Source: Myrica gale (Eukaryota > Streptophyta > Magnoliopsida > Fagales > Myricaceae). From it: a stretch of 64,000 bases of DNA. The stretch lies in contig OZ005618.1 in NCBI GenBank assembly GCA_963930655.1, forward strand, positions 23,534,501-23,598,500, in the 5' to 3' direction. The notes below the pieces were generated by a model. The model saw only the letters and a list, made by a program, of their open reading frames with translations, was not told the origin of the DNA and did no database searches. Below, piece by piece: positions 13,301 through 23,569 of the stretch; within the stretch, counting starts at the first letter, position 1, and the number at the start of each line of letters is the position of its first letter. Both the position numbers and the translations under genes were made by a program.

Positions 13301-14573
13301 TTTCGTCACTGTCGTTAGAGCATGCGAAAGAGGGACATTGAAAACCAGATGCAACAGAAGGTTAGAAATCAAACTTACAGGGATAGGAACTCTTGACTCT
13401 TTCAACAACGGTTTGTAATCGGGTGGGGCCCTGTAACTTGGATTCAGTTTTAATATTTCACCTGGATGTCAACGAAAACAGGGATTAGTGCAATATACAA
13501 AATTAAAAGTCGGGGGAAAAATAAATAAAACAACAAAAACAGAAAAGACAATCTGTGAAAAGATGTCAAACATACCTATAGCATCTCGCTTTTCAAGTTC
13601 CAATAGTTCCGATTCCTACATCCATATATTCCAATATTAGTGCTTGGAACGTACAGTACAATTCAAGATGAAACATGGAATGCACTACAAATCAATAAGC
13701 AATATTTGAGGAACCCCAAAATCTACAGTAACACTACCTTACTATCACTTTGAGGACTTGGAGACCTCTGATCTTGATGGTTAGTGCCTATTGTTGAGTC
13801 TTGAGTGTCCCCAAACTCCAAAGATCCAGCTTTCAGCTGTTCCGTAATTTGATCCACCCGTGTCTGCTCAAAATTGTACCACCACACAGGTAGTAATATC
13901 ACTTAGTGGCACCTGGAATGGAAGCTTCCATGCGAACCATTCACATGGAAGATGCTGACATTTTAGCACCCAATGGGATAAGGGAAATTTAAAATTGCCA
14001 CCGGCTGACAATATATATTCCCCCATAAACTGGGGCTATAAATGCCTCCAACCCATTCTACACCTAAAATTTTAATAGAAACATCTCCAAATGAAATACA
14101 CTTCCAAGTTTCTCTTTGCTTTTTTTCTTTTTGGAAAGTTATATTTCCAAAAGTAAATCAAGCGAAGAGGGAAGAGGGTCAAAGGTGAATAATTTGATAA
14201 ATTAAGGATATCATATACAAACGTAGAGATCACATCAGACACAAAACGACAGAACATGTAAAAGTACCTGATAAGCCAAGGCTCTTCCCCTTTTGACAGC
14301 AGCATCCTGTGTCAGATCAGGGGCCCATTTTGTTTTCCTCTGCACCATTTTGGTACTTTCATAACAAGTTACATCACCACCTCCCATCTTTTTACTTCCT
14401 CGAATGAGGGGAACTAACGAGCCGGACAATTTATTTTTTGGAATGACAAATCCAGATTTTCCAGTGAACATGGAGACCTTTTGGCTACTAGGAGATGCAG
14501 CAGAAGTACTTGTTGTGGACATCTTAGTGCTGCGAGGCTCAACAGCAGATGACATGTTGACCTTTGCACTCAT
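7311..14573 (-). CDS. SF1/branchpoint-binding-like KH-domain protein (about 833 aa)
   Basis: Eight coding exons on the minus strand: 14268-14573, 13738-13863, 13576-13615, 13379-13461, 9603-9680, 9444-9497, 9102-9236 and 7311-8990. All are GT-AG with compatible phases. Residues about 85-185 resemble the SF1 helix-hairpin region (KWAPDLTQDAAVKRG, RSPSP, EILKLNPSYRAPPDYKP). A KH domain of the SF1/BBP type follows at about 183-272 (VKEYPGFNFVGLIFGPGGDN, GxxG loop = GPGG at 200-203, then ETGAKIQLYGT). The 560-residue tail is rich in Pro, Ser and Gln with many PxxP sites. Known SF1 proteins bind the intron branchpoint in early spliceosomes. This protein has no CCHC knuckle after the KH domain and no RRM, unlike Arabidopsis SF1, so it is a divergent relative. 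The intron between exons 4 and 5 (9681-13378) holds a LINE-like insertion. Confidence 0.85.
10592..13207 (+). mobile_element. LINE-like element carrying ORF1 but no RT ORF, in an intron
   Basis: A block much richer in GC than its surroundings sits inside the large intron of the SF1-like gene, in opposite orientation to the gene. It is flanked by an 11-bp direct repeat, ATATATTTGAG (10581-10591 and 13208-13218), which looks like a target-site duplication. It carries a broken ORF1-like reading frame but no endonuclease or reverse transcriptase, so it would depend on enzymes in trans. The 3' end is T-rich (TTTCGTATTTTCTTCTTC) without a poly-A tail, so the class is inferred from the ORF and the target duplication. 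Confidence 0.6.
10605..12940 (+). pseudogene. ORF1-like protein of a plant LINE, broken
   Basis: The coding sense is plus. The first block (10609-11219) has the motif order seen in plant LINE ORF1 proteins: an N-terminal SRCFRIEAKEFQVSV, then VIPEG-like text (AITIPEGVDGRGWIFLADCF), then a SFADAVKR motif. A frame change lies near 10735. The last block (12076-12864) is acidic, Gly/Leu-rich and low in recognisable motifs, and ends in a Lys/Arg-Gly-rich segment with RELKGFKSLVNYE just after 12840 in another frame. Stops and frame changes near 11220-11450, 11870-12075 and 12840 show decay. Endonuclease and reverse transcriptase motifs expected downstream are absent. The family assignment is from memory of similar plant proteins. 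Confidence 0.5.
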
Positions 14574-14584
14574 CCGATCCAGTT

Positions 14585-14684
14585 ACTTTGCTCACAGTTA
14601 GCAAATAGGTAAAATATCCATAACTCAGGTCAGCACTTTGCTCACAGTTAGCAAATAGGTAAAATATCCATAACTCAGGTCAGC
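14585..14684. repeat. 50-bp tandem duplication beside the SF1-like start
   Basis: A 50-base unit beginning ACTTTGCTCACAGTTAGC occurs twice in a row with no visible mismatch, just upstream of the SF1-like ATG (14573, minus strand). The inverted copy at 16.55 kb has only one unit, so the doubling is either later than that copy or was lost there. Confidence 0.9.
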
Positions 14685-14689
14685 GAGGT

Positions 14690-15854
14690 GAGAAGGCACC
14701 AGGAATCTTCCAGCTACATCCACAACAGCAAAATATTGAAATACACGTACCGTACAAAACAAAATTCATCAACAAAAAAAAATATGATATATGCCAATGA
14801 TGCAGTTGATAATATATGACAAGTAACATCAACAATGTGTCAATCTGTGATTCAAGCTAATGCAAAATAACTTGACACTCACCTCTGACCAATTGAACAA
14901 GACAACGAATCCAAGTTACATAGGAAAAACTGTTACATTAGAACTGTTACAACAGATCAACAACTATGAACTTCTCTTTAAAGAAAAGAGTTCCATGCCT
15001 ACGGTGAGAGAAGAAAATGTGCTTGAAATGAAAGTAAAGCTTGTTGCTTTTGTCATGCTTTCGAGTATAATGTTCCATACCTTGCTGCTTTTGTCATGCA
15101 AAAACTCAGTTAGTTCTAATACATTTAAGACATAATCCATTTCCTGTTCTGCAACATTATTTATTTATTTATTTATCTACTTTTAAGTTGTCAACAATTT
15201 GTTCTAGTTTCATCATATTTCATCTAATGGATTTAGTTTAAGTACATTGGCCCTAAAATATGGTAAAGAAAGCATTTGAAGCATTGGCTCATCTAAGGGA
15301 TTTAGTTGCATTTGAGATCATGGGTCTTGGGTAAGCAACACTCTAGCAGGTTTATGGGTCTTCTCCTGTGCTCACAATAGTCACGTTCTATCCTTCCTTT
15401 GAACACTCCTTCCACACATTTACTTTTCATTTCCAACTAACCAAACACAGTTTTCATGGCTTCTGACATAAACAACATTGAATAGAACAAAAAAAAACAG
15501 AATAGACTTTTCTGACTACACAACCAAGAACCGTTAACAATTCTAAAAACTAAAATCTAGAAAGACGCTGAAGTGAACCCAACTCACCAACAGGCTGAAA
15601 CCAGTAACAGATGCGAAAGAGGTGGCCATCGAAGCACCAGAAAGAGCAAGTTCACCAAGATGACCAACAAACATGACAGATATCACACATTCACAGATCG
15701 CAAAGCATAAAAACAACCAGCAAAAGAATCACAATCACATATCACATATTCAATTTTCAAGCCCTAAATCCTAATCACATTACCAAATCACAGATAACTC
15801 ATAAAAAATTCACAAATTACAATCAACAAGCTCTTAGAATTTAGAGAGGGAAAC
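14690..15854. other. Probable 5' UTR intron of the SF1-like gene
   Basis: AT-rich sequence between the CT-rich leader exon and the first coding exon. It has no coding evidence and no clear transposon. It is also the loop between the two inverted copies of the SF1-like 5' region. Confidence 0.45.
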
Positions 15855-16195
15855 CTGGACGAGCACGGAGCACCGGAGCACGGCGGGACACGGCAATCGA
15901 CGGTGGCACTGGGCGGTTGAGAGAGAGAGATCCCGAGATAGAGAAAGAGAGGCTGAGCCGCTGAGAGGGAGAGGCCGGAGAGACAGAAAGAGCCGTGGAG
16001 GAGGAGAAAGGGACGGAGAGGCAGAGAGAGAGCAGCAAGGGAGAGAGAGACCCGGCGTTCTGTGGAGGGGGAGAGGCAGAGAGAGAGGGCTAGCTAGAGG
16101 CGGAGGCTGGAGCGGCGTCGGCCGTCGGGAGGTGGGGAGCTATGAGAGAGAGGCTGGGCGTTGGGTGTCTGGGGAGAAAGCCGAATTAAAACCCT
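15855..16195 (-). promoter_or_regulatory. CT-rich 5' UTR exon and core promoter area of the SF1-like gene
   Basis: On the minus strand this GC-rich segment is full of CTCTCTCTC tracts, typical of plant 5' UTRs. It ends in CGTCCAG followed by GTTTCCC, a possible splice donor at 15854. No ATG-led frame of interest lies in it. I infer a leader exon joined to the coding exon at about 14590; the transcription start lies somewhere near 16.2 kb. Confidence 0.5.
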
Positions 16196-16547
16196 GGGTT
16201 CGTTTTTTTTAGCAGACGATTTACCTCTGCTACTTTTTTGAAGAAAAAAACACACACACACACACAGGCTAGGCTCTGGGCTGGGCAGGCCTAGGCGCCT
16301 GGGTCTGGGACGTTGGGGCCTGGGCTTAACCCATATAAATAAAAATTGAACTGATTTTTTAGGCGAAGCTGCCCCCTTGCTGCTTCCGCCTGTGGGACTA
16401 GCCTAAAATGGAATGCCTATCTGCAAGACGGATTTCATTTCTGAAGCTGAACGAACCTGTTGGAAATATCTTCTTCTACTTGCAGTTGCAGTCTTATCTT
16501 TTATCCTTGTTTGTTCTTCTAATTATGTTCTTGAGTACCACTCTCCT
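16196..16547. other. Intergenic spacer with a short (CA)n run
   Basis: It holds an A-rich run followed by (CA)8 at 16251-16266 and no gene. It separates the SF1-like promoter area from its inverted partial copy. Confidence 0.55.
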
Positions 16548-17592
16548 CTCATCTCACTGACCTGAGTTATGGATATTTACCTATTTGCTAACTGTGAACA
16601 GAATAACTGGCCCGGATGAGTGCAAAGGTCGACTTGTCATCTGCTGTTGAGCCTCGCGGCACTAAGACGTCCGCAACAAGTACTTCTGCTGCATCACCTA
16701 GTAGCCAAAAGGTCTCCATGTTCACTGGAAAATCTGGATTTGTCATTCCAAAAAATAAATTGTCCGGCTCGTTAGTTCCTCTCATTCGAGGAGTAAAAAG
16801 ATGGGAGGTGGGGATGTAACTTGTTATGAAAGTACCAAAATGGTGCAGAGGAAAACAAGATGGAACCCTGATCTGACACAGGATGCTGCTGTCAAAAGGG
16901 GAAGAGCCTTGGCTTATCAGGTACTTTTACATATTCTGTCCTTTTGTGTCTGATGTGATTTCTTCGTTTGTATATGTTATCCTGAATTTATCAAATTATT
17001 CACCTTTGACCCTCTTCTCTCGATTTACTTTTGGAAATATAACTTCCAAAAAAGAAAAATGCAAAGAGAATCTTGGAAGTGTATTGCATTTGGAAATGTT
17101 TCTATTAAAATTTTAGGTGTAGAATGGGTTGGAGGCATTTATAGCCCCAGTTTATGGGGGAATATATATTTTCAGATGCTGGCAATTGGATATTTCCCTT
17201 ATCCCATTGGGTGCTAAAAAATGTCAGCATCTTCCATGTGAATGGTTCGCATGGAAGCTTTCATTCCAGGTGCCACTAAGTGATATTACTTCCTGTGTGG
17301 TGGTACAATTTTGAGCAGACACGGGTGGATCAAATTACGGAAAAGCTGAAAGCTGGATCTTTGGAGTTTGGGGACACTCAAGACTCAACAATAGGCACTG
17401 ACCATCAAGATCAGAGGTCTCCAAGTCCTCAAAGTGATAGTAAGGTAGTGTTAATGTTGATTTTGGGGTTCCTCAAATATTGCTTATAGGACTTGGCTAC
17501 TTGGCTACTTGTCTGAGCTTTTTATGAGAGAATATTTGGTCCCTTGTAAAAGAGGTTGGAGATCTTGTGCAATTATTCTAGAATGGGTTATC
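16548..17592. repeat. Inverted repeat arm copied from the SF1-like locus
   Basis: 16548-17485 corresponds in reverse complement to about 13700-14690. 17490-17592 then corresponds to 10269-10382, skipping exons 3 and 4 and the LINE-like insertion. Only scattered substitutions and short indels separate the arms. The junction has only a few bases of shared sequence. Confidence 0.88.
16616..17444 (+). pseudogene. Inverted partial copy of SF1-like exons 1-2
   Basis: The first coding exon (16616-16920) and second coding exon (about 17319-17444) of the SF1-like gene are repeated here on the opposite strand, with the intervening intron. The start MSAKVDLSSAVEPRGT matches MSAKVNMSSAVEPRST of the parent. 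A one-base deletion near 16792 shifts the frame to VKRWEVGM and a stop, so the full exon is not translatable. Exons 3-8 are absent. After 17480 the sequence jumps to a piece of the parent's later intron. The copy faces away from the parent; together they form an inverted repeat with a loop of about 1.9 kb. Confidence 0.9.
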
Positions 17593-17597
17593 TATGT

Positions 17598-18560
17598 CTT
17601 ATCAAGCCTGCTAAGGGCTTTTCCAAAGGCACATGGATTTGTGTCATTTTCCTCGGCTTGGATTGAGATCATGAAGTACTGAATGTAAGAACTCAAATCA
17701 ACTTCTTGTCTTATCCATGTAAAGGATGATTATTCCCTTTGTTTTTGTGTATGATCTTTAGCATGTAAATTAGTTATATTTGCAGCAACATTTTGACTGG
17801 ATTTTGTAGCTGCTCCTGGATATCTGATACGAAGCTTTGTGAATTAAGCTGTGAGGAAATGAACTCTATCATTGCAAAACTCTGTGGCATGGCCGCCGGA
17901 AACGTACAGCGGGAAGTAGCATAGGCCCAAGCCCAAGGCCTCCTCCAATTCAACAATATGATCTCTTCTGATCGCCAACCATTGCAAGTTCCAACTTCAG
18001 CCAGTTCTGGGGGGGCTCAGCATTTGTGATAATCTCTAACCTTACCCAACCCCTCGGCTTAATTTCGGGCTCCTTTGTATACCTGTAAACATCCAGTTAT
18101 CCTTCTGAGTGAGTGATGTTTGTCTTTGGGATATCTCAAGCTGAACAAATTCTTTAGGGGGAAAATCCCTTTGCGCCTCACCTCAGAACTGTGATCAATG
18201 TCAATTTGCGGGTTTAAGAGCTGAATGTAAGGACCATGGTAATTCAGCCTCCTAAAGTGACATTGATCACATAGTTCAGGAGTGGCAATGAAGTTTACCT
18301 TAATCTTTATATAATTAACCAATGAGAATAATGTTGATCATATTTTGTTGATTTGAGGACAGATACATTTTGCAACTTTTTGCATTTTCCTGACTTGAAT
18401 TATCCATTCCAAATATAGATTTGTTGGTTAAGCTGAAGGCCAACATCGGCACGAATTTCTGTTAAATCCTTGCATATTATATTTTTCTTTCCAAAAACAA
18501 GCGTATAATGCAGATTTGCATATTTCCCTTATATTAATTATATTTTCTTCATCCTTTTAT
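17598..18560. repeat. Inverted repeat arm copied from the PIGV 3' flank
   Basis: 17598-18160 and 18465-18560 match, in reverse complement, 22990-23552 and 22880-22990, immediately downstream of the PIGV stop codon. About 300 bp (roughly 18165-18460) is present only in this copy and has no match in the other. The similarity includes CTGTGGCATG, TTCACAAAGC-type text and the flanks, and I see no coding function in it. Confidence 0.87.
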
Positions 18561-18584
18561 TGTTAAAGTTTGGACACTTGAGTA

Positions 18585-19550
18585 TCAAACGTAATAGTTT
18601 GGATAGTGTGTGAACCAGAACAACCACAGTAGAATAATCCCAAAAACGCCTCTTTCCCATCACTCTTTTATAGGGTAGCACTACCCGATCCATTTCCGGT
18701 GGAGTTCCCTTTGATTTAGACCATGAAAAAGAAACAGATTATTAACCTGCAGGGAAAACACTGTCCAAAGAGATAAAAGAAAAAGTCCGCATGCGTAAAA
18801 ACCAACAACTGAATCAAATTATAGGCCAGAATTAAACTGATTACCACTGGTAGCTGGTGTCCTGGTTCTATTGATCATGTTGTTTGAGAGCCCCTCATGT
18901 TCTTTTGCTCCCGTCGCATTTGGTGCCAAATGCAAAAGTGCTGAATCTGCCGCAAAAGAATAAAGATTACAAACAATCAATTCGGTGGTTAAAGAAACCT
19001 CAAAATGGCTGTGTTTATCAAGTTTCATCCCAAAACTAATTGGCAATGGGAAGAGGTGACCCAACAGGTATATGAAGTACAAGATTAAATGATTTTTAAT
19101 CAATGTGGGACTATAACACTCACTCTCACGTGCAGGACGAATGAAGTGGATCAAGTCCAGAAATTTTTTCCTATGATATCATCTCAAAACCAATTGACAA
19201 TGGAAAAAGGTGTCCCAACAAGTATATGAAACACATAATTAAATGATTCCTAATCAATGTAGAACTGTAAAAGTGTCTTTTGTTTTTTTGTTAGTATCTA
19301 CTTGCTAACACACTCGGACACTTTGTTGGCGACATCATAGGCAGTAGCGAGGTGTATTGCCAGTGTTGCGTTTATCTTGAGGGCAAGATTGGGATAATCT
19401 CCGTCCTTCATTAGGACGCAGATGCTTTTCATGCTCTTCTGTAGGGCTTGCCCGAGGCCCATCCAGCAGTCTCGGGTGGAAGCGTTGGCATAACCGAAAA
19501 CGAAAGGTTGGAACTTGCCTTGCTCGACTTGCTCTTCTGCGCATTCTCAT
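18585..19550 (-). pseudogene. GPI-anchored lipid-transfer protein (LTPG) pseudogene
   Basis: This is a decayed relative of the intact LTPG gene at 38314. The exon 1 remnant (19546 to about 19310) still reads ECAEEQ, then ALQKSMKSICVLMKDGD and LALKINATLAIHLATA, but it lacks the signal peptide and a start codon. The paired CC has become CW and other cysteines of the eight-cysteine motif are lost. Exon 2 (about 18952-18857) reads ALLHLAPNATGAKEHEG. The exon 3 remnant (about 18710-18585) has an in-frame TAA (CTATAAAAG) and frameshifts but keeps the terminal YYV-type end. Exon order and introns are retained, so it arose by DNA duplication, not retrotransposition. Confidence 0.85.
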
Positions 19551-19678
19551 GAAAACTTGGTATTGTTATCAACTGATTCCAAATAAACATTTAAAGATCA
19601 AATATTCGTTTTGCTTTTGAATGATTGTCGATCATATTTTTCATCAGTTTAGTGATTCGGCAGCTTAATTAAACTTAC

Positions 19679-20448
19679 CAGATAAAGCAACTAGATCAAT
19701 GGAATCAAATCCAGCAGCAGATAACTTGCCGTTATGTCACTAAGACTTCCGAAAGGATTTGGAAGGGCACTATAGCTCCATTTTGGTTTGCGGTCCTGCT
19801 ATCTCTGCTTTCCAATTGAACTTCCCATGTGGAGCCTCCAGCCTGCAACAGTAAAGTTATTTTCAATTGGCGTTGGGGTAAGGAAATTTAAAGGGATATC
19901 AGTTCTCCTGTTCGCTTTCTTTTCTGGGCAGAAAATTTAGATTTCCTTGCCAAAGAAACCAATATATGAGAAGACTTGGGTTATGTTCGTTTTAAGTAAA
20001 AATGTAGGATATTAGAGAAGTTGTGAATTTTTATGTTGAATAGTGTTTTATTGGTGTTTGTGTAAAGTGGAGATATAAATTATTTGATGTAATTGTTTAA
20101 TAAAAAAGTATTTGAGATATGTGAAAAAGTATAGAGAGAAAATTTATGTTGAATAAAAAAATAAAAAATTGTTAGAGATTGTGTAAAATGTATTGGTGTT
20201 TGTGTTTGAATTCTGAATATGTTCGATGATAGATTTGTGAATATACTTAGAATCCTGAAAAAAGTGTGAAAACGAACATATCCGGCTAAGATATCTGTGC
20301 ATGAAACAAGTCCAGGGCAAACATTCTCCAACACAGATTTGATGTCATCAACGTCGACATATCCGCCAGTTGAGCCGGAATTAGGAGCTGCATCGTTCTC
20401 ACTCTCTATGTCATTTGCGTTGTCTATGAAGATGGAGTCGTCACAGCC
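19679..20448 (-). pseudogene. Class III peroxidase pseudogene (two exons)
   Basis: Exon 2 (20448 to about 20284) starts GCDDSIFIDN and contains VDDIKSVLENVCPGLVSCTDILA, matching the peroxidase GCDGSxLLD and VSCADIL motifs. The exon 3 remnant (19842-19679) reads AGGSTWEVQLESRDSRTAN, where peroxidases have GGPxWxVxLGRRDS. It then shifts frame more than once and ends at the usual intron 3 position after ALSG. The exon carrying the catalytic distal His, the proximal-His exon and a start codon are not present, and a MITE sits at the end of exon 2. Class III peroxidases are secreted haem enzymes of cell walls; this copy cannot encode one. Confidence 0.83.
19978..20283. mobile_element. MITE with GTTCGTTTT terminal inverted repeats
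   Basis: The ends read GGGTTATGTTCGTTTT and AAAACGAACATATCC, inverted relative to each other, about 306 bp apart with an AT-rich, non-coding interior. It lies at the end of peroxidase pseudogene exon 2. The termini resemble those of the Tourist-like element at 33316. I could not define a target-site duplication. Confidence 0.6.
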
Positions 20449-20564
20449 CTACAAACGATACATTAGTCACATGTTTGTGAGTACTATATTGATAAAAAAA
20501 AAAGTAAAATCAATTAAAAAAAGCAAAAACAATGTTTGCGAGTGGACGTGGGACGCAGTTTAAA

Positions 20565-21190
20565 TATAAATGATACAAATTCGCATTACTCCTCCTCTAT
20601 CTCTTCTTCCCCCTTACCCAAACCGCAACTGGCACCGTTAAGGGTGGAAATCGGCACCTAACATTGGCGGTTACAACCACCGAAACCAAAAATCAACCAA
20701 AATCATAAAAATAAAAAATAAAAAATCTCAACCGAAAATCTCAATTCGCAAATCCTAATTGAACTCAACAAAATCTCAAAACAAAGTCAACCAAACGAAT
20801 TCAAATCGCATTCAAAATCAACTGGCCAAAAGAAACTACCAAATCAACAAATTCCAAACGAAATCAACCAAACTAAATTGAAATCACATTAGAAATCAAA
20901 GCAACCTCAAAGAGGGAAAAGAGAGAAAAAGCAACGCAGAAACCCGAGAGAGAAGTGAGAGATCTGCTGTAGAAGCGCCTCAAAACTTTTAGGGGCATCT
21001 CAAATGATGTTTTAAAGAGAAACGGCGTCGTTTATAAAATAAACGAAAAACTAATAATCAACAGTTTTAGATTGAAAACCTCTACTGCCGAACTTCCTTT
21101 GCAACGCCTTGTAGTATTGCTGACTCAGCTCAACACAAATGCAAGTAGTAGCAAAGGAAGTTTTCAGATGCTCGTGGTGGTCGGCAAAGA
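20565..21190. other. Intergenic, no gene seen
   Basis: Low-complexity AAATC/CAACC-rich sequence. I see no conserved reading frame or defined element. Confidence 0.5.
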
Positions 21191-21197
21191 AGCTCAG

Positions 21198-21400
21198 ACC
21201 ACTGACGGATGCAAGGGGTGGCGAACCAGGGCGGCCGCCACCCATTGCTCCACCAAAAAAAATTTAGATGTGTTTTATTTTTTATTTTTTTTCATAAGTT
21301 AGCCTGGGCCCGACCCCTATTAGGCCCAGTTCAACTAGAACCCAGTCCTATTTTAATATGTCGGCCTAGGCCTGATCCTCATTAGGCCAGATCCTTTATA
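21198..21400. mobile_element. Fragment of the same hAT family as 39646-41014
   Basis: CGGATGCAAGGGGTGGCGAA... followed by CCACCCATTGC, an A/T-rich tract and CCTGGGCCCGACCCC parallels the 5' end of the element at 39646 (CGGATGCAGAGGGTGCGGCC..., CCACCCATTGC, CCTGGGCCTATGG). No 3' end or target duplication is visible, so it is a truncated or decayed copy. Confidence 0.5.
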
Positions 21401-21621
21401 TTTTTTTTTAAGCAGAGGGTGAAACGACGTCCTTTCACCATTAGCTTTAAAAAAAGCAAGGGTGAAACGCACAATTTCACCCCTGTTTTGAAAAATCAGC
21501 TTCCCCTCCCCTCTTGCGCGATCTCTCTCCCTCTCGGCTCTCTCTCCAAGTTTCTCACTTCTCACCCGTGACCCAACCGTCGTTGTCGCCCGTTGGTCGT
21601 TGCCCCCACCGCCGCTCAGCC

Positions 21622-21622
<1 letters not shown>

Positions 21623-21708
<86 letters not shown>
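21623..21708. repeat. (CT)43 microsatellite
   Basis: An uninterrupted CT dinucleotide run of 86 bases. It may reflect an ancient 5' leader, but no gene follows it. Confidence 0.97.
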
Positions 21709-21710
<2 letters not shown>

Positions 21711-21962
21711 GTAAACAATTTAATGAAAATTGTGAGATTTGAGAATTGGGGATTTTGTGAAATTGCGATTTGTGACTTCTCGTTAAAAGGTTGTAACGGA
21801 TTGAGCTTGTTGGGATTTGCTTATGTTTGAACCTTTTGTATCCTGTGTCCAATAGGAAATTCTAGGGAAATTTAAGATTGTTTTGCTTATGCCTTTCAAC
21901 GTGCTTATTTTCTTAATTTGTTGTCATAATAACTATATGATTTTTGCACAATGTCTATGTAC

Positions 21963-22604
21963 TAGGGGTAAAAACCGACCCCTCAGTTGGTTTTGGCCCC
22001 TCGCCAAGAGCCGAACCGAGGTGGTCGGTGTCTAAAATATTTATACTGACAACCGAACCGAAATCTTTCAAGGCCAATAGGATCGATCTTGATTCGGTTT
22101 TCGACAAATGATTCAAACAAAAAAATGATTCAACAAAAAACTGTAATCAACTACGAGAAACTCAAATCACCCACCACCAACAACCAAAATCGCAACCAAT
22201 AACAACTGCCCAAATCGCAGCAGACCAAGAGAGGGAGGGAGAAGGAGAGACCAAACCTGATGAATGGGGAGGACAACGTCGTCTCTCCCCCCAAATCGCC
22301 CAAATATGCTGTGTGAACTGTGAAATGAGGCTTGGGTTAGTCAAATCTGTGAAGGGGGTAAGGCTTTAGCAAGGAGGGGGGTCGTGAGAGAGAGAGATAG
22401 GTGAGATGAGTGGGGGGCGTCAATGGGAAATAAAAAACGTGAAGGAGATTTGGGGTAGGTCTCTCCCCTACTTAATAATTAATATTAAAAAACATTAAGT
22501 TCCTAAATTACCATCAGTTCGACCCACTCGGTTATACAAAATTTGGGGCCAACCGCAAAACCGGGCCGGCCCAAAACCAGTCCCCCCAATAGTGTTCAGC
22601 CCTA
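21963..22604. mobile_element. Non-autonomous hAT element (642 bp)
   Basis: The ends are TAGGGGTAAAAACCG and GTGTTCAGCCCTA (inverted TAGGG termini). They are flanked by a perfect 8-bp duplication CTATGTAC (21955-21962 and 22605-22612). Eight-base target duplications and TAGGG ends are typical of plant hAT transposons. There is no transposase, and the interior contains repeated ACCGAACCG-type text. Confidence 0.85.
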
Positions 22605-22879
22605 CTATGTACTACGTATGTCATGAAATGTTTTGTAATGTGGGCCAAGAGAATTGGCCTAGTAAGCTTCAAACCAAGCCCAGTTGTGAACCCATTTCAA
22701 ATAAACAATTTTTTTTATTAGGCCTCGCAAACAGTTGATTAGTTGAAAAAATAATAAAGGTAATAGTTCGAATCAAGGTCTTATTGTCTGAGTTGTCAAT
22801 TAATCTTGCAATTTGAAGGATTTCAAACAACTCAAATTCTTCTCTTTTTCATTTAATTTTGGAAAGATGTAGTCTTACT

Positions 22880-23552
22880 TTAAAAATAATACAAAGAAGA
22901 AAATATCATTAATATGAGGGAAATATGCAAATCTGCTTATTATAAGCCTTTTTTTTGGAAAGAAAATTTTAATTTGCAAGGATTTAAAAGAAAATCCACA
23001 AAAGATTCTGTTCAGCATGGGATATCCCAAAGACAAACATCACTCCCTCAGAAGGATACCTAGATGTTTACAGGTATACACAGGAGCCAGAAATTAAAGT
23101 GAGGGGTTGCGTAAGGTTAGAGATTATCACAAATGTCCAGCTCCCTAGAACTGGCTGAAGTTGGAACTTGCAATGGTTGACGATCAGTAGATCATAATGT
23201 TGAATTGGAGGAGGCTTTGGGCATTATGCTACTTCCCGCCGTACGTTTCCCGCTGCCATGCCACAGAGTTTTGCAATAATAGAGTACATTTCCTCACAAC
23301 TTAATTCACAAAGCTTCGTATCAGATATCCAGGAGCAGCTACAAAATCCTGTCAAAATGTTGCTGCAAATAAAACTAATTTACATGCTAAAGATCATACA
23401 CAAAAACAAAGGGAATAATCATCCTTTACATGGATAAGACAAGAAGTTGATTTGAGTTCTTACATTCAGTACTTCATGATCTCAATCCAAGCCGAGGAAA
23501 ATGACACAAATCCATGTGCCTTTGGAAAAGCCCTTAGCCGGCTTGATAAGAG
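22880..23552. repeat. PIGV 3' flank, source arm of the inverted repeat
   Basis: This segment starts just past the PIGV stop codon and probably contains its 3' UTR. It is matched in reverse complement by 17598-18560, forming a pair of inverted copies about 4.3 kb apart with the LTPG and peroxidase pseudogenes between them. Confidence 0.87.
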
Positions 23553-23569
23553 GTCCACAGTTGAGCTTC

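Noticed and set aside
17774-17956. A 60-codon minus-strand frame shared between the two PIGV-flank copies (QLNSQSFVSDIQEQLQNPVKM)
   Set aside because: The segment lies in the PIGV 3' flank and the opposite strand is equally protein-like but interrupted. No family could be recognised and the frame is not conserved at its ends.
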